Below are positions 6,030-11,526 of a DNA stretch of 11,526 nucleotides, piece after piece. Below the pieces are notes generated by a model. It worked only from the letters and a program-made list of their open reading frames with translations. It was not told the origin of the DNA and searched no databases. Position 1 is the stretch's first letter. Every line of letters starts with the position of its first letter. The stretch spans positions 1-11,526 of the forward strand of contig PWZW01000214.1 of the NCBI GenBank assembly GCA_003567255.1. Reading direction: 5' to 3'. The DNA comes from Puniceicoccaceae bacterium. GTDB taxonomy: Bacteria; Verrucomicrobiota; Verrucomicrobiia; Opitutales; Coraliomargaritaceae. The position numbers and the translations under genes are program-made.

Positions 6030-6799
6030 ACGATCCACTGACGATTGCCGGAAAATCATTTGATTCACGCATTTTTTTGGGCACAGGGAAATACGCCTCT
6101 GGAGCCCTGATGCGCGAGAGCCTCGAAGCCTCTGGAAGCCAGCTTGTGACCATGGCGATGCGCCGCGTCCGGTCCGGTGGAGAGGACGACGGCATCATGG
6201 AATACATTAACCGTGAGCAATACGACATCTTGCCAAACACCTCCGGTGTGCGCAACGCCAAGGAAGCTATATTTGCCGCTGAACTGGCGAGAGATGCCCT
6301 GCAAACCAATTGGCTCAAGCTGGAAATTCACCCGGATCCAAAGTATCTGATGCCTGATCCCATCGAGACACTGAAGGCCGCGGAAGCGTTGGTGAAATCA
6401 GGTTTTATCGTGCTCCCTTACGTACACGCAGACCCGGTACTCTGCAAACGCCTTGAAGATGTCGGCGTGTCGGCGGTCATGCCCCTGGGAGCGCCTATCG
6501 GAAGTAACCAAGGGCTGGCCGCACGCCGCTTTATCGAGATCATCATCGCGCAAAGCAGCCTCCCAGTCGTTATTGATGCTGGCCTGGGCGCGCCCTCTCA
6601 CGCGGCAGAGGCGATGGAGATGGGGGCGGATGCCGTCCTTATCAATACGGCGATTGCCACTGCCAAAGATCCTGTTGCGATGGGGCGGGCCTTTAAATTA
6701 GCGGTTGAAGCGGGTCGCATGGCTTACCCCTCGGGGATCGCGGGAAGCTCTCCGGAGGCCAAGGCATCATCTCCGCTCACCGCCTTCCTGGAAACCTAA
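6026..6799 (+). CDS. thiG: Thiazole synthase ThiG
   Basis: ThiG is the TIM-barrel enzyme that builds the thiazole phosphate from 1-deoxy-D-xylulose 5-phosphate, dehydroglycine (from ThiH) and ThiS thiocarboxylate. From ATG 6026 the product is 257 residues, the usual size. It shows FLGTGKY (17-23), ILPNTSG (68-74), the catalytic lysine in NWLKLEIHPD (Lys98, which forms the imine with the sugar phosphate), VMPLGAPIGSNQGL, PVVIDAGLGAPSHAAEAMEM and ADAVLINTAIATAKDPVAM. The frame stays open upstream to 5810 inside thiE, but 6026 is preferred: it gives the correct N-terminus, has GGAAGGA (6013-6019) 6 nt ahead, and forms the ATGA overlap with thiE. Confidence 0.96.
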   Translation: MNDPLTIAGKSFDSRIFLGTGKYASGALMRESLEASGSQLVTMAMRRVRSGGEDDGIMEYINREQYDILPNTSGVRNAKEAIFAAELARDALQTNWLKLEIHPDPKYLMPDPIETLKAAEALVKSGFIVLPYVHADPVLCKRLEDVGVSAVMPLGAPIGSNQGLAARRFIEIIIAQSSLPVVIDAGLGAPSHAAEAMEMGADAVLINTAIATAKDPVAMGRAFKLAVEAGRMAYPSGIAGSSPEAKASSPLTAFLET

Positions 6800-6803
6800 G
6801 CTT

Positions 6804-7949
6804 ATGTCATTTCTAGCCACCTTTGAAAAACTTTCCTGGGACCAAACCCTAGCGAGCATAGCGGAAAAGGGCGCGACTGACGTCGAACGCGCCCTCGCCC
6901 GCCCCACCGGGGGCGTCACCCTCGACGACTTCCAAGCGCTGATCTCCCCTGCGGCTGTACCCTATCTTGAGGCCATGGCCCAACGAAGTCATCAGCAAAC
7001 CGTTGAACGCTTTGGCTATACTCAGCAGCTCTTTTCCCCGGTTTACCTATCCAACGTTTGTAGCAACGTTTGCACTTACTGCGGCTTTAGTGCGCTCAAC
7101 CGCATACCCCGTAAAATCCTCAGCGACGAGGAAATCGCCCTCGAACTGGAGGCAGTTAAGGCACTGGGTATGGACCACGTGCTCTTTGTTACGGGAGAAG
7201 CCAACCGAATGGTGGGTGTCCCCTATTTGAAAAAAGCCTTCAAAATCGCGAGAGAACGCTTCTCCAGCATTTCAATGGAGGTGCAACCGCTCGACCAAGC
7301 GGACTATGAGGAACTCATGAGCGCGGGCCTAAGCGCGGTTCTGGTCTATCAAGAGACTTACCACCGCGACTCCTATGCGGAAGTGCATTTGCGTGGGATG
7401 AAGAAAAACTTCGAATACCGCCTGGAAACGCCGGATCGTTTGGGCCGCGCGGGCATGAAGAAAATTGGCCTCGGCGCGCTCTATGGCTTGGATGATTGGC
7501 GAGCAGACTCATTCTTCGTAGCGGCACACCTGCGCTACATGGAGAAAACGTACTGGCGTTCAAGATACAGTCTATCCTTTCCACGCATCCGTCCCCACGA
7601 AGGAGACTTTTCACCGAAGACAGTTTTGACCGACCGCGATTTGATTCAAATCATCTGTGCTTATCGGCTGTTGAGCCCCGAAGTTGAGTTATCCCTCTCC
7701 ACCCGGGAGAGCGCAAGCTTCCGTAACCATGCTTACAAGCTCGGCATCACCACCATGAGCGCCGGATCGAAGACAAATCCCGGTGGCTACGCAGCTGAAA
7801 AAGATTCCCTCAAACAGTTCGAGATTTCTGACGAGCGCTCACCAGGTGAGCTCGCGGCAATGCTTCACCAAGGTGGCTATGAAGCGGTCTGGAAAGATTG
7901 GGATGCCAGTTATGACAAAGTTCCCGAGGTAATGGAGGCCATGGCGTGA
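6804..7949 (+). CDS. thiH: 2-iminoacetate synthase (tyrosine lyase) ThiH
   Basis: ThiH is a radical-SAM enzyme that cleaves tyrosine to p-cresol and dehydroglycine (2-iminoacetate), the C-N unit used by ThiG. From ATG 6804 the product is 381 residues, close to the E. coli size. The radical-SAM motif is CSNVCTYCGF (Cys 86, 90, 93; CX3CX2C). Further family blocks include LFVTGEANRMVGVPYL, VLVYQETYHRDSYAEVHLRG, RYSLSFPRIRPHEGDF, LSLSTRESASFRNH and TTMSAGSKTNPGGY. The frame is open back to 6705 inside thiG, but ATG 6804, 4 nt after the thiG stop with GGAAA 9 nt ahead, gives the family N-terminus. ThiH rather than ThiO means this route does not need O2, and the enzyme itself is oxygen-sensitive. 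Its TGA overlaps the next start (GTGA at 7946-7949). Confidence 0.96.
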   Translation: MSFLATFEKLSWDQTLASIAEKGATDVERALARPTGGVTLDDFQALISPAAVPYLEAMAQRSHQQTVERFGYTQQLFSPVYLSNVCSNVCTYCGFSALNRIPRKILSDEEIALELEAVKALGMDHVLFVTGEANRMVGVPYLKKAFKIARERFSSISMEVQPLDQADYEELMSAGLSAVLVYQETYHRDSYAEVHLRGMKKNFEYRLETPDRLGRAGMKKIGLGALYGLDDWRADSFFVAAHLRYMEKTYWRSRYSLSFPRIRPHEGDFSPKTVLTDRDLIQIICAYRLLSPEVELSLSTRESASFRNHAYKLGITTMSAGSKTNPGGYAAEKDSLKQFEISDERSPGELAAMLHQGGYEAVWKDWDASYDKVPEVMEAMA

Positions 7950-9079
7950 CTCAGCTCTCACGGAGCCAAATTGAGCGCTACCAAAGGCACCTCAGCCTAC
8001 CCGGCTTTGGGGCGGAGGCTCAGGAAGCGCTGCGCAAATCGTCGGTACTCATGATTGGTGCGGGCGGTCTCGGCTGTCCGGCTTTGCAATACCTTGCGGC
8101 GGCGGGCGTCGGCACCCTTGGTATTGTCGACGACGATACGGTTGCTCGTTCAAACCTGCAAAGGCAGGTATTATTTTGTGAAGAGGACATTGGCCAGCCG
8201 AAGGTGGAGCGAGCCGCGGCGAGGCTAAAAACCCTCAACCCCGAGGTTACCATACACACCCATCAAGGCCGCATCAACGAAGCCAACGCGGCGGAACTAT
8301 GCCAAGCCTACGACATCATCGTTGACGGATCCGACAACTTCCCCACCCGTTACCTCGTAAACGACGCCTGCGTTCTCTTCGACAAGCCCCTGGTTTATGG
8401 AGCGATTGAGGGTTTCACAGGGCAGGCCAGCGTCTTTAACTACGCAGGAGGTCCGACCTATCGCTGTCTGTTTCCGAGCCCTCCCAATCCCGAGGACGCA
8501 CCCAGCTGTGCCGAACTTGGTGTGCTCGGTGTACTTCCTGGATTGATCGGGGTCGTTCAGGCTACGGAAGCCATCAAACTGATCACCGGCATAGGCCAGA
8601 CACTCTCGGGAACCCTCCTCCTCTGGGATGCCCTGACGATGCAAACTCAACGCCTTGGTTTAAGCAGGGATCCCAACTTTAGCAAACCCGACGAGTTGCG
8701 CCTGATCAGCTATCAATGCCAGACGCAGCAAGCTGTCCTACACCCGGACGAGATTCCTCCCCTAGCCCTTGAAAAACGCTTACGCCACGAAGCAGCCCCT
8801 CTTCAACTGATTGACGTGAGAGAGCCTTGGGAGCGGGCCATCTGCCAGTTGCCGTCCAGGCACATCCCACTTACTGAACTACAGTCGCCCGCCTTTCGAG
8901 CCGAAACCTACGGCTTGGAGGCGACAAGCCCCACCGTTATTTACTGCAAAGCAGGTGCCCGCAGCCTACGGGCGCTGGAGACCCTTCGTATGAAACATGG
9001 GTTTTCCGATTTAAAAAGCCTTCAGGGCGGTATCCTTCGCTGGGGTGAGGAAATTGATCCCAACTGTGTACCGTACTGA
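7946..9079 (+). CDS. ThiF/MoeB-type adenylyltransferase fused to rhodanese domain
   Basis: This is a 377-residue E1-like enzyme that probably adenylates the C-terminal Gly-Gly of ThiS for sulfur loading. The adenylation domain (about 8-245) has the ATP loop GAGGLGCPALQYL (38-50), DDTVARSNLQRQ (63-74), VDGSDNFPTRYLVNDAC (126-142) and PSCAELGVLGVLPGLIG (186-202). C188 is at the position of the conserved MoeB/ThiF Cys. The C-terminal rhodanese domain (about 280-372) has LIDVREPWE and the active loop CKAGARS (Cys334), suited to carry persulfide sulfur. The zinc-binding CxxC pairs of E. coli MoeB are absent: only C174 remains (TYRCLFP), and RDPNFSKP replaces the second pair. GTG 7946 overlaps the thiH stop, with GGAGG (7934-7938) 7 nt ahead. 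It could also serve MoaD in molybdopterin synthesis, but its place in this operon favours ThiS. I leave the symbol blank because thiF and moeB both fit. Confidence 0.93.
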   Translation: MTQLSRSQIERYQRHLSLPGFGAEAQEALRKSSVLMIGAGGLGCPALQYLAAAGVGTLGIVDDDTVARSNLQRQVLFCEEDIGQPKVERAAARLKTLNPEVTIHTHQGRINEANAAELCQAYDIIVDGSDNFPTRYLVNDACVLFDKPLVYGAIEGFTGQASVFNYAGGPTYRCLFPSPPNPEDAPSCAELGVLGVLPGLIGVVQATEAIKLITGIGQTLSGTLLLWDALTMQTQRLGLSRDPNFSKPDELRLISYQCQTQQAVLHPDEIPPLALEKRLRHEAAPLQLIDVREPWERAICQLPSRHIPLTELQSPAFRAETYGLEATSPTVIYCKAGARSLRALETLRMKHGFSDLKSLQGGILRWGEEIDPNCVPY

Positions 9080-9105
9080 CCTCTCAGAATATCCTCCTCA
9101 GTGAT

Positions 9106-9885
9106 ATGCAAACCCCCCCCTTCGTCCTCACCATTGGCGGCTCAGACAGCTCCGGATGCGCCGGAGTCCAGATGGACAACCGAGCTATTGAGGCTTTTGG
9201 GGGGCACCCATTGAATGTCTTAAGCGCGATCACCGTGCAGACCCCGGCCTCAGTAATCAGCGTTGATTTACTGACGGCTGAACAATTAGTCTGCCAATTA
9301 AACGGTGTGCTGGACCACTTCCCGGTAGCTGCAATTAAGAGCGGAATGCTTGGCTCCGCAAGGCTTGTAGGGGCCTTGGCCTCCGTACTCGAAAAACACA
9401 GCCAGATACCCTATGTCCTGGATCCGGTATGTAAAACCAGCAGCGGAAAGGCCATTTTGGACCCAGAGGGTATTCGATTAATGCGCGAACGCTTAATCCA
9501 ACGCGCACAACTGATCACGCCAAACTTGGGTGAAATGAAAATACTAACGGAGCGATCCAACACTACCTTGGAAGCAGCTGCTCAACAGCTGGCAGAAGCA
9601 CACGACTGCGCTGTCCTTTTAAAAGGGGGACACGGTGGTGGCGGTACTTGTGTGGATAGACTTTTCCAAGCAAATGTTGAACCAGTGGCATTTTCGGCGA
9701 AACGTATCGAAAGTAGACACACGCGAGGGACAGGTTGTGCCCTCAGTGCCCTCATCGCAACCCGCCTTGCCCACGGCGACGCGATGGAAGCTGCGGTATC
9801 GGCAGCCAAACGGGCGCTTTTTCTGAGTATCGAAAAGCGCCAATCCCTAAACTGGCCCGGGAGTGGGCCCGCTTTTGGTGTATAA
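9106..9885 (+). CDS. thiD: Hydroxymethylpyrimidine/phosphomethylpyrimidine kinase ThiD
   Basis: ThiD is a ribokinase-fold kinase that phosphorylates HMP and HMP-P to HMP-PP, the pyrimidine substrate of ThiE. The 259-residue product has the normal single-domain size (not a ThiDE fusion). Motifs are GSDSSGCAGVQMD (12-24), AITVQ (41-45), IKSGMLG (77-83), VLDPVCKTSSG (104-114), ITPNLGE (137-143), LLKGGH (171-176) and the anion-hole/catalytic loop HTRGTGCALSA (205-215). The gap to the preceding gene is 26 nt, the largest inside the operon. ATG 9106 is the only sensible start. No Shine-Dalgarno sequence precedes it; instead CCTCCT, an anti-Shine-Dalgarno-like sequence, sits at 9093-9098. It is the last gene of the operon and converges with truB, 34 nt away. 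Confidence 0.95.
   Translation: MQTPPFVLTIGGSDSSGCAGVQMDNRAIEAFGGHPLNVLSAITVQTPASVISVDLLTAEQLVCQLNGVLDHFPVAAIKSGMLGSARLVGALASVLEKHSQIPYVLDPVCKTSSGKAILDPEGIRLMRERLIQRAQLITPNLGEMKILTERSNTTLEAAAQQLAEAHDCAVLLKGGHGGGGTCVDRLFQANVEPVAFSAKRIESRHTRGTGCALSALIATRLAHGDAMEAAVSAAKRALFLSIEKRQSLNWPGSGPAFGV
9854..9876 (+). terminator. Candidate terminator of the thi operon overlapping the end of thiD
   Basis: GGCCC (9854-9858) pairs with GGGCC (9865-9869) around the loop GGGAGT, followed by CGC and TTTT (9873-9876). The stem lies within the last codons of thiD, shortly before its stop at 9883-9885. The T-run is short, so this is a plausible but unproven intrinsic terminator at the convergent thiD/truB junction. 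Confidence 0.35.
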
Positions 9886-9919
9886 TCGGGATTAAAAAAG
9901 CTGTGATGTTTTCCTGACC

Positions 9920-10651
9920 CTAAAGTACATGACTAGGGACGGCCTGATAAATCGGTATCAGGCGTCGCTTCAAACGGACGGGCGACATTTTTTCGAGGTC
10001 TTCCAAAGTCTCCGCATCTTCGACCTTAAATTTTCCAATCGCTGTTCTGCGAAGTGCGTTGAGGTGTGCGCCGCAGCCTAGCTTTTCCCCCAAATCGTGA
10101 GCAATCGTCCGAATGTAGGCCCCTTTACTGGAATTAACGACAAAATCGATTTCGGGGAGGGCAAACCGGGTCAGTTCAAATCGGCTGATATGGATCACCC
10201 GAGGCTCACGCTCCACCACTTTTCCCTTCCGTGCTGATTTGTAGAGAGGTTGTCCGTTTACCTTCTTCGCTGAAAACATCGGCGGTAATTGGTACTGGTC
10301 CCCCAGGAATGTATCAATTTGCCCTTTAACCGTAGCGACACTCAGGTCTTCAGGAATTGACCGGGTATCCACGATTTCGCCCTCGGCATCCTGTGAGTCC
10401 GTGGTCTCTCCAAGTTTTGCGGTCCCGGCATATTCCTTATCCATACTCATCAAGTACTGAGAAACCTTGGTCGCTTTTCCGACGAGGATGATCAGTAGCC
10501 CCGTCGCCATGGGGTCCAGCGTGCCGGCGTGGCCTATACGCTTCATGTGAAAAACTCTCCGCAAGCGCGCGACAACATCGTGAGAAGTGGGCCCCTTGGG
10601 TTTATCAACCAAGAGGATGCCCTCCGGATCTGTGTTTTGCGCCTGATTCAC
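9920..10651 (-). CDS. truB: tRNA pseudouridine(55) synthase TruB
   Basis: TruB converts uridine 55 in the T-loop of tRNAs to pseudouridine. The product is 243 residues: GILLVDKPKGPTSHDVV (11-27), then HAGTLDPMATGLL (41-53) with the catalytic Asp46, then KEYAGTAKLGETTDSQDAEG (72-91), then LPPMFSAKKVNGQPLYKSAR and SSKGAYIRTIAHDLGEKLGCGAHL. It ends soon after the catalytic fold and has no room for the C-terminal PUA domain of the longer E. coli enzyme; such short TruB proteins are common. The start is GTG (complement of 10649-10651), overlapping the preceding stop as GTGA. AGGAAAGG (complement of 10661-10668) lies 9 nt ahead. It forms a unit with the upstream DHH phosphoesterase gene on the minus strand. 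Confidence 0.95.
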   Translation of the reverse strand: MNQAQNTDPEGILLVDKPKGPTSHDVVARLRRVFHMKRIGHAGTLDPMATGLLIILVGKATKVSQYLMSMDKEYAGTAKLGETTDSQDAEGEIVDTRSIPEDLSVATVKGQIDTFLGDQYQLPPMFSAKKVNGQPLYKSARKGKVVEREPRVIHISRFELTRFALPEIDFVVNSSKGAYIRTIAHDLGEKLGCGAHLNALRRTAIGKFKVEDAETLEDLEKMSPVRLKRRLIPIYQAVPSHVL

Positions 10652-11526
10652 CCGTTCAGTCCTTTCCTATCCAATGTTTCCAAATGTTTACCGAGCGCTT
10701 GCATAAGCGTCGGATAAAAAGTTTCCAGAGAACTGTCCTCCACATTCAGGCCAGCTGCACAGGCGTGCCCTCCCCCGCTAAACTCGCGAGCCACCTCATG
10801 GACGGCCATTCTGGGGTCTTTTGCACGTAGGCTACACTTGATACTTCCGGAGCGATCCTCAATCAACACTCCAATTTCGACCCCATCAATCGAGCGGGTA
10901 TAGTCAACCATGCCTTCCGCCTCCTCAAGAGAAGCGCCTGTAGCCTCGTAAATACCATCCGGCAAAGTGCCCACACAGACCCGCCCCCCATGCTCAAGTT
11001 TTAGAGAGCCTAAGAAACTCCGCAGCAGTTTGATCCTTGAAAAAGGCTCACACTCATAGAGCGCGAGAGCAGCGGCCGCAGGATCCGCTCCTAATCTGCA
11101 CAAGGCGTCCGCCAAAGCAAAGGTTTGCGCGGTTGTTGAGGGAAAACGAAATTGCCCAGTGTCGGTCGCAATCCCCACGTAAAGCGCCTGTGCCGTCACC
11201 GCATCCACCGGCAATTTGAGGTCCAGGAAAATGCCCGCGAGTATCTCGGCAGTCGCGGATACATCCGACAAGACGATATTGGTCTCCGCGTAGCATTCGT
11301 TGGAAATGTGATGATCTACATTTAGTAAAATCGATGGTGCCTGTGCTTTCAAATCGGCTCCAATGCGACCGTGGTCCGCACAATCGACGGTGATAGGGAT
11401 GCGATCACCGACCTGAGCGGCGGATTCCGTAAGCAAAGGGGTGTCCCCAAGAAAACTACGGAGATTTTGCGGAATGCTGTTGGGATTCATCCCTACGGCA
11501 TCAATTCCCTCTGCCCGAAGCACTCG
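10648..11526 (-). CDS. DHH family oligoribonuclease/pAp phosphatase, NrnA-like (5' end outside window)
   Basis: This is the C-terminal 292 residues of a DHH/DHHA1 phosphoesterase. Visible motifs in order are ITVDCAD (metal-binding Asp), LLNVDHHISN (the DHH signature), SATAEILAGI, VGIATDTGQFRFPSTT, and in the DHHA1 domain RAKDPRMAVHEVAREFSG with GGGHACAAG near the end. NrnA-type enzymes degrade nanoRNAs (2-5 nt) and dephosphorylate pAp (3'-phosphoadenosine 5'-phosphate). The frame runs off the right edge. A GTG at 11521-11523 is in frame but internal, because the first metal-binding block (H..PDGD-type, expected about 25-40 residues earlier) is missing and must lie outside. Gene order nrnA-truB on one strand is typical of the nusA-infB-rbfA translation cluster, so rbfA may lie just beyond the edge. 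A bifunctional or pAp-only role cannot be decided from the sequence. Confidence 0.92.
   Translation of the reverse strand, partial: RVLRAEGIDAVGMNPNSIPQNLRSFLGDTPLLTESAAQVGDRIPITVDCADHGRIGADLKAQAPSILLNVDHHISNECYAETNIVLSDVSATAEILAGIFLDLKLPVDAVTAQALYVGIATDTGQFRFPSTTAQTFALADALCRLGADPAAAALALYECEPFSRIKLLRSFLGSLKLEHGGRVCVGTLPDGIYEATGASLEEAEGMVDYTRSIDGVEIGVLIEDRSGSIKCSLRAKDPRMAVHEVAREFSGGGHACAAGLNVEDSSLETFYPTLMQALGKHLETLDRKGLNG

Noticed and set aside
6705..6803. N-terminal extension of thiH to 6705.
   Set aside because: It overlaps the thiG 3' end; the Arg/Pro-rich extension is out-of-frame thiG sequence, and ATG 6804 gives a normal ThiH.
1..11526. Signs of horizontal transfer, phage defence, CRISPR or insertion sequences.
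   Set aside because: No transposase, integrase, direct repeat array or terminal inverted repeats seen; base composition and gene style look even, and gene content is conserved metabolism and translation.

Overview
This is a compact, ordinary-looking bacterial chromosomal segment. Its core is an almost complete thiamine (vitamin B1) biosynthesis operon on the plus strand, headed by a TPP riboswitch: riboswitch - thiC - thiS - tenI-like - thiE - thiG - thiH - thiF/moeB-rhodanese - thiD (about 2432-9885). I see no mobile element, CRISPR array, tRNA, rRNA or phage gene.

Layout. (1) 1-1257: a membrane-anchored protein resembling a Verrucomicrobia-type anti-sigma or regulatory protein (46-882), possibly preceded by the last codons of another gene. 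It is followed by a tiny Cys-rich one-helix membrane protein (986-1129) and a short gene-free stretch containing inverted repeats. (2) 1258-2298: a bile acid:sodium symporter (BASS) family transporter. (3) 2299-2623: a leader region with a hairpin, a candidate promoter and the TPP riboswitch. (4) 2624-9885: the thi genes, packed with 1-4 nt gaps or ATGA/GTGA overlaps except for a 26 nt gap before thiD. (5) 9920-11526, minus strand and convergent: truB and the 3' part of an nrnA-type DHH phosphoesterase gene. This pair usually sits in the nusA-infB-rbfA translation cluster.

How the genes work together. ThiC makes hydroxymethylpyrimidine phosphate (HMP-P) from aminoimidazole ribotide, and ThiD phosphorylates it to HMP-PP. 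ThiF adenylates the C-terminal Gly-Gly of ThiS, and sulfur is then loaded to give the thiocarboxylate. The fused rhodanese domain of ThiF is a likely sulfur carrier. ThiH (radical SAM tyrosine lyase) supplies dehydroglycine. ThiG combines dehydroglycine, ThiS-COSH and deoxyxylulose phosphate into the thiazole phosphate, which a TenI-type protein may aromatise. ThiE joins HMP-PP and thiazole phosphate to thiamine monophosphate. ThiH is present rather than the O2-dependent glycine oxidase ThiO. The final kinase (ThiL) and salvage genes (thiM, tenA) are not in the window.

Organism. Two ThiE-superfamily proteins in tandem and a zinc-less MoeB-type ThiF fused to rhodanese resemble Bacteroidota/Verrucomicrobiota thi operons. 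The moderate-to-high G+C and the style of the first protein lead me to suggest a Verrucomicrobiota (Opitutia-like) bacterium. This is an inference from memory of family patterns, not a search result.

Novelty. I found no clearly undescribed system. The points most worth a second look are the tandem TenI-like/ThiE pair, the zinc-less ThiF-rhodanese, the riboswitch with its extra stem and variant P4, the 47-residue Cys-rich membrane protein, and an anti-Shine-Dalgarno-like CCTCCT placed just upstream of thiD.
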